From an uncultured Blautia sp. (GTDB taxonomy: Bacteria > Bacillota > Clostridia > Lachnospirales > Lachnospiraceae): DNA of 40,787 nucleotides. The notes under the pieces are model-generated. The model was not told where the DNA came from and did no database searches. It saw only the letters and a program-made list of their open reading frames with translations. Below, in pieces: positions 15,270 to 24,696 of the stretch. Where the stretch lies: contig NZ_CALFLA010000075.1 of assembly GCF_937880195.1 (NCBI RefSeq), positions 1 through 40,787 of the forward strand. The letters run 5' to 3'. The translations under genes and the position numbers were made by a program. Position 1 is the stretch's first letter. Each line of letters begins with the position of its first letter.

Positions 15270-17693
15270 TCAGAACCTGATTTCTGCCTCTCCATTGTAT
15301 ACAAAGCGCTTTTCCAGCTTAGTTCCTTCCAGGATCACACGGCATTCACGGCCCTTCAGTCCCTGGGCAAAAGTATACTCTGCCGCTCCCACAGTCAGAC
15401 AGCGCTCATTGTCTTTCCAGGCAAGAAGAATCTGATTATATCTGCCCTGCTCATAGGCATATCCGTCTCCATCGTCCTCGTACAGCACAAAGCTTCCGTC
15501 TGCGCCTGGATAGATATGGATTTCAAAGGGTGTGTCCACAGCCTCATCCGCATAACGAAGCCTCTGCTCCATAGGAATGATTGCCCCGGCTTTTACAAAT
15601 ACCGGAATATGGTCAAGAGAAGCGTCTGCCTTTACCGCTACGCCGCCCTCATATTCCTTCAGAGTGTAAAAATCATACCATTTTGTTCCTTTAGGAAGGT
15701 AGCAGTTCCAAACCTTTTCCCGGTCAATAGCCCTGCTTTCTCTCTCATAATACATAGGCTCTGTTACAGGGCATACCAGAAAGCTGTCGCCGAACATATA
15801 CTCTTCTCCAAGAGCTGCTGCATGTTTATCCTCTGCAAAATCAAACAAAAGACTTCTCATCATAGTATAATCGTCTGTCCATACTTTTGCCGCGTTAGAG
15901 TAAATATAAGGCATCAGTTTATATCTCAGCTCAATATTTTTTACAAGCGCATCATAGAAAGGCTCCCCTGGAATGCCGAAATTCCATACCTCTCTTGGAG
16001 TATCTGTACCGTGTGAACGGAACATGGGAAGAAAAACGCCCTGTTCAAACCAGCGCACATACAGTTCTCTGTAGCCGAAATCCTCTACGCCTTCCTCATA
16101 ATCTCCTCTCCAGAACCACTTAGGAGTCGGATCTTCATTGCAGGAACAGCCTCTGTGCCACCAGTTTTCATTTACTGTAAAGAAGCCGCCAATATCAAGG
16201 GTCCAGTAAGGCATACCGCTCATACACATGTTCAGACCTTCATGGATCTGTTTTTTCATTGTGTCCCAGGACGCAAAAATATCTCCTGACCACAGCACAG
16301 TTCCGAACTTCTGGCTGGATGCGTAGCCGGAACGGGTCAGATTCAGCACACGCTTGTCCGGGTTGGATTTTCTCTGGTTTTCATAAATGCCCTGGGCGTG
16401 TGCGGCTGCATAAAGGTTTGCCCGCTCTGCTCCTAGGAATTTTCTATGCTCGTCTCCTACCAGACGAAAACGTTCCCAGGGCTCTCTCTTAAACTCGCCG
16501 TTCCAGTCCGGGCCGGAAAAGGGCTCTGTAGAATCGCACCACCAGGAGTCGAAGCCTCCCGAAAACAGTTCCCGTTCCGCCTGTTTCCAATAGATTTCCC
16601 TTGCTTCCTCAGAGAAAGCGTTATACGTGGCATAGTCGTAAAAAAGATGACCTGCCTCCTTCATTTCCTCGTAATCCTCTGTGCCTGAATTCATATTCGG
16701 CCATACGGATACCATAGAATGTACATGCATATCATGAAGCTTTTGATTCATTTCCGTCAGGTTTGGATAGCGGTCTTTGTCCACGCGCTTGTTGCCCCAT
16801 TTGCCTGGAATCCAGGTATTCCAATCCTGCACTACACAGTCCAGAGGAATATCAAGGTCACGGTATTTTTTTGCAACAGCAACTACTTCCTCCTGGGTCT
16901 TATAGGCTTCTTTTGACTGCACATAACCAAAGGCCCATTTTGGCAGCATCACGCCCCGGCCTGTAAGAAGACGGAAGCCTTTGATGATCTCATCCAGGTT
17001 ATCGCCTTTAATTAAGTAATAATCCAGCTGCTCTACCATATCCAGATACAGCCAGGATCCTCTACAGTCATCATTAAAAGTCATTAGGGAACCGCAGTCT
17101 ACAAGGATTCCATATCCCTTATCTGATACCAGGAAAGGAATAGGAATACGCATATTATGCTGATAAAGGTACTGGACGTTTCCACGGTAATTATAAATAC
17201 CTTCCTCTCCCTGCCCCAGGCCGTGGATCTGCTCCTCCGGCTCCCAGAGGAAATTTAATTTTCCATGATAAGCCATGTGATCCTGTACCGCTTTTAGATT
17301 CTGTACAAAGTTTCTCTCTCCGTCTACTGTCTGCACTCTTTCTATAATGGGTTCTTCACCCCCTGTGGTGTACACCATAAGAGGAGTTTCTGTCAGTTCC
17401 TTACGTCCCTCTTTCAAAAGCACATGTCCGTCTTTTGCATCCTTCCATACAAAGCCGCCGTTTTTGCGCTTTGCTTCCAGAATAATCCTGTCTGTCTGAA
17501 AAACAATCCCATCTTCCTCTTCATTGACAGTAAAAATACTTTTCGGACATACGTCAATTCCAATAGGAGACTTTTTCTCCCATTCCTCTCTCTTTGTGTA
17601 AGAGCATCTGATAATATTATCACGTACTGCCTGTACTCTGCAGCTTCCGTCCTTTAAATTAAATTCCCATTCATTTTTCTGCGTAATTCCCAT
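15270..17693 (-). CDS. Glycoside hydrolase family 31 (alpha-glucosidase/alpha-xylosidase type)
   Basis: An 807-residue cytoplasmic GH31 enzyme without a signal peptide. The N-terminal beta domain (about 1-245) precedes the barrel. The nucleophile is D387 in FDSWWCDSTEPF; the acid/base is probably D471 in VLWSGD. The barrel also carries PKWAFGYVQSKEAY and CVVQDWNTW. The C-terminal beta domains begin near PIFVKAGAIIP-like text (VFVKAGAIIPM). Subfamily and substrate are uncertain; several substrate-contact positions differ from the 663-residue GH31 elsewhere in the window (for example WCD where that enzyme has WND). It is the last gene after two sugar ABC permeases and probably processes the oligosaccharide they import. 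Confidence 0.9.
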   Translation of the reverse strand: MGITQKNEWEFNLKDGSCRVQAVRDNIIRCSYTKREEWEKKSPIGIDVCPKSIFTVNEEEDGIVFQTDRIILEAKRKNGGFVWKDAKDGHVLLKEGRKELTETPLMVYTTGGEEPIIERVQTVDGERNFVQNLKAVQDHMAYHGKLNFLWEPEEQIHGLGQGEEGIYNYRGNVQYLYQHNMRIPIPFLVSDKGYGILVDCGSLMTFNDDCRGSWLYLDMVEQLDYYLIKGDNLDEIIKGFRLLTGRGVMLPKWAFGYVQSKEAYKTQEEVVAVAKKYRDLDIPLDCVVQDWNTWIPGKWGNKRVDKDRYPNLTEMNQKLHDMHVHSMVSVWPNMNSGTEDYEEMKEAGHLFYDYATYNAFSEEAREIYWKQAERELFSGGFDSWWCDSTEPFSGPDWNGEFKREPWERFRLVGDEHRKFLGAERANLYAAAHAQGIYENQRKSNPDKRVLNLTRSGYASSQKFGTVLWSGDIFASWDTMKKQIHEGLNMCMSGMPYWTLDIGGFFTVNENWWHRGCSCNEDPTPKWFWRGDYEEGVEDFGYRELYVRWFEQGVFLPMFRSHGTDTPREVWNFGIPGEPFYDALVKNIELRYKLMPYIYSNAAKVWTDDYTMMRSLLFDFAEDKHAAALGEEYMFGDSFLVCPVTEPMYYERESRAIDREKVWNCYLPKGTKWYDFYTLKEYEGGVAVKADASLDHIPVFVKAGAIIPMEQRLRYADEAVDTPFEIHIYPGADGSFVLYEDDGDGYAYEQGRYNQILLAWKDNERCLTVGAAEYTFAQGLKGRECRVILEGTKLEKRFVYNGEAEIRF

Positions 17694-17732
17694 GGCGCTT
17701 CTCCTTTTTTTAGATTAAGCAGAAAAAGGGCA

Positions 17733-18563
17733 TCAGCCCTTTACTGCTCCGGCGGTCTGGCCGCCTACAATGTGCTTCTGACATGCAATATACATGATGA
17801 TAACTGGCAGACAAGTCAGAAGAATGTCCGCACAGATCAGGTTCCAGCTTCTGGAATACTGTCCGAAGAAGTTGTATACGGCCAATGTCATAGGCCACTT
17901 TTCGGAAGAATTCAGGAAATACAGAGGCATTACAAACTCATTCCAAGTATTTAGGAAGCAGAGCACTGCCGCTGTCACCATACTTGATTTCATCATCGGC
18001 ATAATGATACTGAAAAATAATTTCCATGGCCCGCATCCATCCAGTACCGCCGCCTCGTCCAGATCCACCGGGATTTTAGATACAAAGCCGTACAAAAGAA
18101 ATACAGAAAACGGAAGCTGCAGCGCCACGTAAAGGAGAATGATACCCAGTCTTGTATCATTTAACTGCGTTACCTGCATTACCTTCATCAAAGATACATA
18201 GTTGATGGGGATCACAATACCCAGAACCATATACATATACAGTCTGTTGTCCGCTTTGCCCCTTCTTCTGGCAAACACATAAGCCGCCATAGAAGCAAGG
18301 ATTACAGTGATTATGGTTGCACTGCCTGCATACAAAAGACTGTTGAGAAAACTGGTTCCCAGCTTTCCTTTTTCAATAACAACTGCAAAGTTACTGAATT
18401 CCCACACCTCAGGAAGTTTCAAAGACAGGGTAAGCGCCTCCGAATCCGGTTTAAACGCATTGATCACGATCAAAAGGAGAGGGATCAGCATGATCAGCGA
18501 AATAATCCATGCAAGGATATTTTTTAATACAGTCAGGACGGTTTTCTTGGTTTTCGCATTCAT
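17733..18563 (-). CDS. Sugar ABC transporter permease (MalG family)
   Basis: A 276-residue inner membrane protein with six predicted helices. The EAA loop that docks with the ATPase reads EAAVLDGCG at about 170-178, followed by the conserved proline of IIMPMM. Family CUT1 (MalG/AraQ-like). It directly follows the MalF-type permease (the stop and start overlap by one base) and precedes GH31. No ATPase is encoded nearby; in Firmicutes such systems normally share an MsmX-type ATPase encoded elsewhere. Confidence 0.93.
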   Translation of the reverse strand: MNAKTKKTVLTVLKNILAWIISLIMLIPLLLIVINAFKPDSEALTLSLKLPEVWEFSNFAVVIEKGKLGTSFLNSLLYAGSATIITVILASMAAYVFARRRGKADNRLYMYMVLGIVIPINYVSLMKVMQVTQLNDTRLGIILLYVALQLPFSVFLLYGFVSKIPVDLDEAAVLDGCGPWKLFFSIIMPMMKSSMVTAAVLCFLNTWNEFVMPLYFLNSSEKWPMTLAVYNFFGQYSRSWNLICADILLTCLPVIIMYIACQKHIVGGQTAGAVKG

Positions 18564-19438
18564 TACTCGATCACCTCGTCTTTCGTCAGAATCTTAATCA
18601 TGAAGTAACCTACGATCACCATAAAGATGAACATTACGGAACTTATGGTAGTACCTGCCGCATACAGACCCTGGGAGAACTGCTTGAATACTGCGGTGTA
18701 CATAACCTCTGTTCTGTGTCCCGGCCCTCCGTTTGTCAGCGCATATACCATATCAAATACCTTCAGTCCGTAAAGTACGTTCAGGACAATGGTAACTGCT
18801 AAAGTCTGCTTCAGCATTGGAAGCGTAACATAGGTAAATTTCTTAAATCCGTTAGCGCCGTCAATACTTGCAGCCTCATAATAAACGTTGGGGATTGCAA
18901 GAATACCAACGATCAGGATCGTCATAATATATCCGGTTCCGCGCCAGATATCAACACCCATAACAGACCAGAATGCGATCTGGGGATCTGTAAGCCATTT
19001 CTGAGTAAGGCTTTCCAAGCCGATCATACGTAGCCCTTCATTGAGAAGACCATTCTTTGGATTCAAAATAGAAGTAAATACAAGACCAATGATCAGAATG
19101 GAAAGAACAGACGGCATGTACATAACGCCTCTGTGGAAATTCTTTGCCTTGATATTCCTGCTAAGGGCAAGGGCAAACAAAAGTCCCAATCCTGTTTTGG
19201 CAGCAGTTGTCACTACTGTAAATAAAAGTGTGTTCAATATGTACTGCAGATAATCCTGGTCGCCACTGAATACATCAATAAAGTTTTTTAAGCCGACAAA
19301 ATTCAGCTCCTTTGAGTACGCCGACCAGTCTGTAAATGAATAGCCGATTCCGATAATACCGGGAATAACGGACAGGGCAGTATAGATAAAAATAGCGCCT
19401 GCGGCAAAATACCAGGGATAAATCTTTGATTTGTTCAC
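18563..19438 (-). CDS. Sugar ABC transporter permease (MalF/UgpA family)
   Basis: A 291-residue membrane protein with six helices and the EAA loop EAASIDGANGFKKF with its downstream proline (TLPML). Family CUT1. The start is taken as GTG 19438, because GGAGGAGG lies six bases upstream; the open frame from ATG 19453 starts inside the ribosome site. It is the first gene of the leftward unit permease-permease-GH31 and diverges from the histidine kinase at 19580. The matching binding protein is encoded at 22222-23520, on the far side of the kinase/regulator pair. Confidence 0.92.
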   Translation of the reverse strand: MNKSKIYPWYFAAGAIFIYTALSVIPGIIGIGYSFTDWSAYSKELNFVGLKNFIDVFSGDQDYLQYILNTLLFTVVTTAAKTGLGLLFALALSRNIKAKNFHRGVMYMPSVLSILIIGLVFTSILNPKNGLLNEGLRMIGLESLTQKWLTDPQIAFWSVMGVDIWRGTGYIMTILIVGILAIPNVYYEAASIDGANGFKKFTYVTLPMLKQTLAVTIVLNVLYGLKVFDMVYALTNGGPGHRTEVMYTAVFKQFSQGLYAAGTTISSVMFIFMVIVGYFMIKILTKDEVIE

Positions 19439-19579
19439 AAAATCCTCCTCCATTTCTCCTTGTTTTTCTTTATTCTAGTGTAAAACGCATAATTTTCCCA
19501 TGCACCCGCCTGTTTTTTTTATGTATTTTTTTAACCAAATATGATACAATGACAAAAGACAAAATCGGAGGTATCGCCT

Positions 19580-21397
19580 ATGTTTGCCAAACATGAAAAA
19601 AAGAGCATTCAGACCATACTGTTTTACCGCTTTTTATGGGTGAGCGCTGCGCTGCTGCTGGTAATCTCAGGTATCGTTTATCTGATCCAATACCAGAAAT
19701 TATACAAAAATATGGAAAATGATATCATACGCACAAGTTCCGGCATTGGCGACGCCATTGATCTGCAGATCAGTCAGATGGATAATGTGTGCCTCAATGT
19801 GATCAACTCCACTTCTGTAAAAAATACCTTTTTCCACTGGATCTCCAACGATAACGTATCCTCCTATGAACGGCGTCAGCAGCAGAACCATATGAATAAC
19901 GCCCTTGTTTCCATACGAGGAATCGACACCTCCATCCGTCAGGTTAATCTTTATTCTATGGAAAAGGGCGGATACGGCGTAGGAAATTATTACGGCAGAG
20001 TGTCTAAAAACACAACCGAACTGCCCTGGTATAAGGGAACTGTAGAAAAAGACGGATACCGTTTTTTTCAGGCCAACAAGCATCCTCTTCTCTCCCGGCA
20101 CTCGGGAACCCAGGCTGACAGACTTTATTTTTCCCTTTATCGTATGCACTTTGACAAGTATCATAATCCTGCAGGCTTTGTGGAAGTCAGCAAATATTAT
20201 GACACTCTTTTTGCCGAAGCCATTTCTCCCACCACTTCCTCTAATATGGATATTACTGTGTATGACGAGGATGGAAGACAGATCTACCCTGATCTATCCT
20301 CCGGCGGTGAAAAACGGTTCGATTATTTCGCAGAACTTCAATCCCAGGAATCTGTTTCACACAGTACACGTATATATAATGACCTTAAACGCCAAAAAGA
20401 ATTTGTCACAATATATCCCTTAAAATACAGCGATTTTACTGTGGCTGCTTCCATAAATAACGCAAACTTTTATACTCCCATCCTCATGAGCCTGATGTGG
20501 ATTCCTTTGCTGGCACTTTGCCTGTTTGTTATCTGTTACTTTGTGTCAGGCTTTTTAAGCCGCAGGATCGCCCAGCCGCTGACAGAGATCCATCAATTCC
20601 TGTCCCAGTCCGGTTCCGCGGAAAAATTCCGTCAGATCAGTCTGAAGGATTCCGGGGTGGTGGAGATTGACCGTCTCCGGGACTCCCTGAACAGTTCCAT
20701 CCGGGCTCAGGAGGCTGCCACAGAATCTCTTCTTGTTATGAAGGAATCTGAGATACAGGCCCAGATGCTTGCCCTTCAGGCGCAGATGAATCCTCATTTT
20801 CTCTACAATTCTCTGAACACTATCGGCGCCATGGCTGAAGAAGGAATGACAGAGGAAGTCACTTCCATGTGTCAGGATATAACCTCTATCCTTCGCTACA
20901 TCTCCTCGGATAAGGAGTCTGTATCTACAGTGGAGGAAGAACTGGAACACTGTTCCCTTTATTTAAACTGTATGAAAATGCGCTTTAAAGACAAACTGAC
21001 TTACGAATTTGACATTGATGACGATCTCCTGGAAAGGAAGATCCCCAAACTGTGTATCCAGCTTCTTATTGAAAACTCTGTGAAATTTGTATCAAAAACT
21101 GCTCCTCCCTGGCATATCCGTGTTGAAGGCTACATAGACGCCGGACTATGGCTGATCTCTGTAAAGGACAACGGTCCCGGATTTGACCCGGAGGTAGACA
21201 AACATCTTCGCTCCCAGATGGATGAAATCCTGAAATACAGCCGACTTCCAAGCCTAGAGCTGGACGGTATGGGAATTCTCAATATTTTTATCCGCTTTTA
21301 TCTTCTGTTCGGGCGCGCCTTTTTGTTCCAGTTCGGAAATCTGCCTGAAGGAGGAGCATTTGTAATCGTAGGAGGTCGTTTTCATGAAAAAGATTAA
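19580..21397 (+). CDS. YesM-type sensor histidine kinase
   Basis: A 605-residue membrane kinase. TM1 lies at about 17-37, an extracellular sensor of Cache type at about 38-295, TM2 at about 300-326, then a HAMP linker. The HisKA_7TM/His_kinase segment is QMNPHFLYNSLNTI with H406. The ATP-binding domain contains ENSVKF (N box) and DNGPGFD (530-536). YesM-type kinases sense extracellular sugars or the loaded binding protein and control adjacent ABC/glycosidase genes. The gene lies inside the transport locus but runs opposite to it. GGAGGT precedes ATG 19580, and its end overlaps the regulator start by 14 bases. Confidence 0.92.
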   Translation: MFAKHEKKSIQTILFYRFLWVSAALLLVISGIVYLIQYQKLYKNMENDIIRTSSGIGDAIDLQISQMDNVCLNVINSTSVKNTFFHWISNDNVSSYERRQQQNHMNNALVSIRGIDTSIRQVNLYSMEKGGYGVGNYYGRVSKNTTELPWYKGTVEKDGYRFFQANKHPLLSRHSGTQADRLYFSLYRMHFDKYHNPAGFVEVSKYYDTLFAEAISPTTSSNMDITVYDEDGRQIYPDLSSGGEKRFDYFAELQSQESVSHSTRIYNDLKRQKEFVTIYPLKYSDFTVAASINNANFYTPILMSLMWIPLLALCLFVICYFVSGFLSRRIAQPLTEIHQFLSQSGSAEKFRQISLKDSGVVEIDRLRDSLNSSIRAQEAATESLLVMKESEIQAQMLALQAQMNPHFLYNSLNTIGAMAEEGMTEEVTSMCQDITSILRYISSDKESVSTVEEELEHCSLYLNCMKMRFKDKLTYEFDIDDDLLERKIPKLCIQLLIENSVKFVSKTAPPWHIRVEGYIDAGLWLISVKDNGPGFDPEVDKHLRSQMDEILKYSRLPSLELDGMGILNIFIRFYLLFGRAFLFQFGNLPEGGAFVIVGGRFHEKD

Positions 21398-22145
21398 ACA
21401 TTACAATATCATGCTGGTGGAGGACGAGGAGCTGCTGCGTCAGTCCCTTGCCAGACACATTGACCAGCTTGGCAACGACTACAAGGTGGTCTGTCAGGCC
21501 ATGGACGGCCAGGAAGCCCTGGAAGCTATGAAAAAAGAGGATATCCATCTGATCATCACCGACATCCGTATGCCGGTAATGGATGGGCTTTCCCTTGCCC
21601 GCAGCGTTCATGAGCAGTACCCCCATATCCTTACTGTGATCCTTTCCGGTTACGCAGACTTCCAGTACGCCCAGGAGGCTCTACGCCAGGGTGTGTTTGA
21701 CTACCTTCTGAAACCCGTCTCCCGGGAAAATCTGGAAAGTACTCTTGGAAAGGCAAGTCTGGCGCTTCAGAAGCACTATGAACTGGAGGAGGACACTTCC
21801 ATAACAGGAAAGGACGCCCAGGAAATTGTAGATTATGTGGTTCTCTATATCCGTAATCATTATATGGATGATATTGACTTTTCTGATATTTCCTCCCGCA
21901 TGGGCTTCAGTTCCGCTTACCTGACAAAGCTGTTCAATAAATATGTAGGGAACACACCTCTGAAATATCTTACGGAAGTACGTATCCACGAAGCCAAACA
22001 TCTTCTGTTAAACACTTCCCTCCCCATCCGGGAGGTAGGCGAAAAGGTTGGTTACCCGGATCAGTTTCATTTCAGCAAAACTTTCCGCAAGCTCACTGGA
22101 ATAAATCCTACTGCATACCGCAAAAAGCCTCAAAAGGAGGAATAA
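21384..22145 (+). CDS. YesN-type response regulator (receiver + AraC HTH)
   Basis: A 253-residue response regulator. The receiver domain (8-125) has the acidic pocket VEDEE, phospho-acceptor D60 (LIITDIRMP) and the conserved lysine in YLLKPV (K110). The AraC-type double helix-turn-helix occupies about 150-250 (YIRNHYMDDIDFSDISSRMGFSSAYLTKLFNKYVG through FHFSKTFRKLTGINPTAYR). It lacks the long middle region of larger YesN proteins. It overlaps the kinase gene by 14 bases, so the two are coupled. Probable targets are the permease promoter near 19460 and the binding-protein promoter near 23555. Confidence 0.93.
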   Translation: MKKIKHYNIMLVEDEELLRQSLARHIDQLGNDYKVVCQAMDGQEALEAMKKEDIHLIITDIRMPVMDGLSLARSVHEQYPHILTVILSGYADFQYAQEALRQGVFDYLLKPVSRENLESTLGKASLALQKHYELEEDTSITGKDAQEIVDYVVLYIRNHYMDDIDFSDISSRMGFSSAYLTKLFNKYVGNTPLKYLTEVRIHEAKHLLLNTSLPIREVGEKVGYPDQFHFSKTFRKLTGINPTAYRKKPQKEE

Positions 22146-22154
22146 GAACAGTAC

Positions 22155-22200
22155 AAAAGACCTGCTATCAGTTTTTACAACTGGTAACAGGTCTTTTTAT
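22155..22200. terminator. Bidirectional terminator between response regulator and binding protein
   Basis: AAAAGACCTG (22155-22164) pairs with CAGGTCTTTT (22188-22197), with an inner CAGTT/AACTG stem. T-runs occur in both directions, so it serves both convergent genes. Confidence 0.85.
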
Positions 22201-22221
22201 TATTTTACAGATTATTGATTT

Positions 22222-23520
22222 TTATTTCCAAGCTTCGTCGCCAACTGCCTCTGCCTGAGTTGCTCTTCTTTCGTCGATCGCGTTGAGAACATCCTCGGAT
22301 GTCATGTCGCCGATAAACATAGATACCAGATCCTGTGTCAGTTCTGTCCACTGTGGGTTCAGATATTTGATGGTATCCTGGAATACAGTTCCCTGTTTCT
22401 CTGCAGACGCAATAAATTCTTTTGTCTCGTCACTATAGGAAGGTGTCTGTCCAACATCAAACGGAAGATTCTCGATCTTGTCGCAGTTGTCGATCATGTA
22501 CTGTACGCTGTCAGCGGAAGCAATATACTCAAGGTACTGTTTTGCTTCTTCCTGATGCTCGGAACCGGAATATACAAATCTGGAAGGTCCAACCGGGTGT
22601 ACGTTAAGAACGTCGTTGTCAAGAAGCGGAATCTTAAACATACCGAAATCTTCTGCTGTATACGCTCCTTCAGAAGCTTCAGCGATTGCCGGAATCTGGC
22701 CTGGTTTCTCAAGAGCCATTGCGTACTCGCCTGTTCCAAGATACATCAGAAGATCTGTGTACTCGTCAGACAGATAATTGTCTCCGAAGTAGCCCTTCTG
22801 AGCCATATCGTTCAGCTGATCAAGAGCTTGTTTCAGTTCAGGAACCTCTGCAAATTTAATTTTGTTGTTGTTCAGGTCATCTACGATATTTGGAACAAGA
22901 TCTTCATATTTTCCGCCGATCTCAGTAAACCACATGGTCTGATGCCAGCCGTCTGCACATGGCTCATAAATAGGAGTTACGTCATTATCAAGAAGGGTCT
23001 GGCATACTTCTTCAAACTCTGCGAATGTAGTGGGAACTTCCAGCTTGTTCTCTTCAAAGATTTTTTTGTTATAAATTACATAATAGTCTGTGGAAACATC
23101 AAAGTAAGTCATTCCATAAACCTTGTCCCCTACAGAGGTCTGCTCTTTTGCAAACTCATCATAGGTTTCCACCCATGGCTGATCGGAAAGATCTACTGCG
23201 TTTTCTTCTACATTGTACTGGGAAACAATATCAAATGCTCCAGCCTGTCCGCCGAAAATGTCCGGTCCCTCTCCGCTGTTCAGCTTTGTCATCAGCATGT
23301 TGTAATACTGGTCAGCCGGAACGATCTGATAATCCACTTTAATTCCTGTCTCTTCTTCAAATTTTTTGCCAAGCTCCATCTCAGCGTCATATACCCAGTC
23401 CTGGCTTGCCATTACAGTAATGGTTGTATTACCCTCAGCATGAGCAGTTTCTGCGTATACAGTAACAGAGCTTACTGCCATTGCGCCACAAAGCAGCGCA
23501 GCCACTAATTTTTTCTTCAT
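22222..23520 (-). CDS. Sugar ABC transporter substrate-binding protein
   Basis: A 432-residue family 1 extracellular solute-binding protein. The start is ATG 23520, after AGGAGG; an in-frame extension to 23565 has no ribosome site. The signal peptide is MKKKLVAALLCGAMAVSSVTVYA, with likely cleavage after VYA or AHA. No lipobox is visible: the only early cysteine is in ALLCG, which does not fit. Mature features are the typical ITVMASQDWVYDAEMELGKKFEEETGIKVDYQ and DIFGG. It probably feeds the permeases at 17733-19438. A lipid anchor would be expected in a Gram-positive, so its absence is odd. Confidence 0.9.
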   Translation of the reverse strand: MKKKLVAALLCGAMAVSSVTVYAETAHAEGNTTITVMASQDWVYDAEMELGKKFEEETGIKVDYQIVPADQYYNMLMTKLNSGEGPDIFGGQAGAFDIVSQYNVEENAVDLSDQPWVETYDEFAKEQTSVGDKVYGMTYFDVSTDYYVIYNKKIFEENKLEVPTTFAEFEEVCQTLLDNDVTPIYEPCADGWHQTMWFTEIGGKYEDLVPNIVDDLNNNKIKFAEVPELKQALDQLNDMAQKGYFGDNYLSDEYTDLLMYLGTGEYAMALEKPGQIPAIAEASEGAYTAEDFGMFKIPLLDNDVLNVHPVGPSRFVYSGSEHQEEAKQYLEYIASADSVQYMIDNCDKIENLPFDVGQTPSYSDETKEFIASAEKQGTVFQDTIKYLNPQWTELTQDLVSMFIGDMTSEDVLNAIDERRATQAEAVGDEAWK

Positions 23521-23550
23521 CGTAAAACCCTCCTGTTTTTTGATGATTTT

Positions 23551-23559
23551 ATCATACCA
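23551..23559 (-). promoter_or_regulatory. Extended -10 promoter of the binding protein
   Basis: On the minus strand TGGTATGAT forms an extended -10 element (TG, one base, TATGAT), about 30 bases before the binding-protein start. The -35 region is weak, as expected for an activated promoter; the activator is presumably the AraC-type or YesN-type regulator of the locus. Confidence 0.5.
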
Positions 23560-23632
23560 GCACATTTACCAAAAAGACATGGAAATTGCGCAGTTCTTTT
23601 TGTCATTTTTTAACTTGGTTTATTTCTATTTT

Positions 23633-24493
23633 TTACTTTTTCTCATCTCTGGGCGGCTTCCCTACATGTTTTTTGTACAGACGGTAAAAATTAGAAATAT
23701 TATGGAAGCCGCATTCCATGGCAATCTCTGTCACACTTTTATCTGTATCCCTTAAAAGTTCTCGGGCGCGGCTGATACGGATACGCGTCACATATCCGCT
23801 AAAGCTGATGCCTGTTACCTTTCTGAAATAGGACGAGAAGTAATTGGAACTCATATAAGCCGCAGCCGCAACTTCATCCAGGGTGATTTTTCCGCTGTAA
23901 TGGCTATCTATATAGGAAATTGCCTGTTCCAGCCGCTTCATGGCGTTCTTTTTTTCCTTCAGCATTTCTTCTGATTTACTTTCATCCTGATAGGTACGAA
24001 TCAGCATTGTAAGAATACGCAGGATATTCGCCTTGATCATCAGAGGATATCCCTCTTTCTGCTGCTTCCACTCTGCATAAATCTCCCTGATTCCTTTGCG
24101 TATCTCATGACTTACCGGTTCTTCACTTCCGATCCGGTTCTTAAAATTACTTCCCCGCTCCACAAAAGGCTTCAGATATTCGGAGTCAAAAACACTAAGC
24201 TTTTCTGCTACAAATTCTGGTGAAAAAATCATTACCAGAAGTTTCATATCCTCTCCCATCAGCTTCCAGCCGTGGGCCTCTACGTTATTAAAAATAATAA
24301 TATCTCCAGGTTCCATCAAATAGTCCTGGCCATTGACAAAATAATTCCCCCGGCCTTCCTGTACATAAGTAATTTCAAAATAACTGTGCCAGTGAAAGGT
24401 GTCCGGGCGGCTGTTTTCGTGATTCAGTACAACCTCTGATATCTGAAAAGGAAAATCCTTATCCAGCGCAATATTATCTCTGACAAGTTTCAT
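23633..24493 (-). CDS. AraC-family transcriptional regulator with cupin sensor domain
   Basis: A 286-residue regulator. The N-terminal cupin (about 20-110) reads FHWHSYFEITYVQEGRGNYF and YLMEPGDIIIFNN. The C-terminal AraC domain (about 185-286) has YMSSNYFSSYFRKVTG and ECGFHNISNFYRLYKKHVGKPP. ATG 24493 is chosen because AAAGGA lies nine bases upstream; the longer frame from 24523 lacks one. It sits upstream of the binding-protein gene on the same strand and probably activates it or the whole ABC/GH31 locus in response to a sugar (inference). The locus thus has two AraC-type regulators, this one and the YesN-type one. Confidence 0.92.
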   Translation of the reverse strand: MKLVRDNIALDKDFPFQISEVVLNHENSRPDTFHWHSYFEITYVQEGRGNYFVNGQDYLMEPGDIIIFNNVEAHGWKLMGEDMKLLVMIFSPEFVAEKLSVFDSEYLKPFVERGSNFKNRIGSEEPVSHEIRKGIREIYAEWKQQKEGYPLMIKANILRILTMLIRTYQDESKSEEMLKEKKNAMKRLEQAISYIDSHYSGKITLDEVAAAAYMSSNYFSSYFRKVTGISFSGYVTRIRISRARELLRDTDKSVTEIAMECGFHNISNFYRLYKKHVGKPPRDEKK

Positions 24494-24606
24494 GTTATAA
24501 TGTCCTTTCTGCCCCTGTTTCATGTCATGGTTCTTGGGACATTATAACAAATCCCCTACGCCGATTCCATCCCCAAACCATATTTTTATTTTTGGGAGAT
24601 ACAGGC

Positions 24607-24651
24607 ACAAAACCGCAGCCCGGGCCGTGGAACCCTTTGCTGCGGTTTTCT
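24607..24651. terminator. Terminator after the corrinoid methyltransferase fusion
   Basis: AAAACCGCAGC (24609-24619) pairs perfectly with GCTGCGGTTTT (24639-24649). Read leftward it ends in TTTT and lies about 50 bases after the stop at 24697. It also isolates the araC gene from upstream transcription. Confidence 0.8.
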
Positions 24652-24696
24652 CTGTGCTTTAATATTTTTATATAGGAATTTTAAAGTGACCGTTTA

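Noticed and set aside
22555..23508. Long open frame of 317 codons on the plus strand opposite the substrate-binding protein
   Set aside because: It is the shadow of the binding-protein gene on the other strand, with a composition rich in Cys, Phe and Ile and no recognisable domain.
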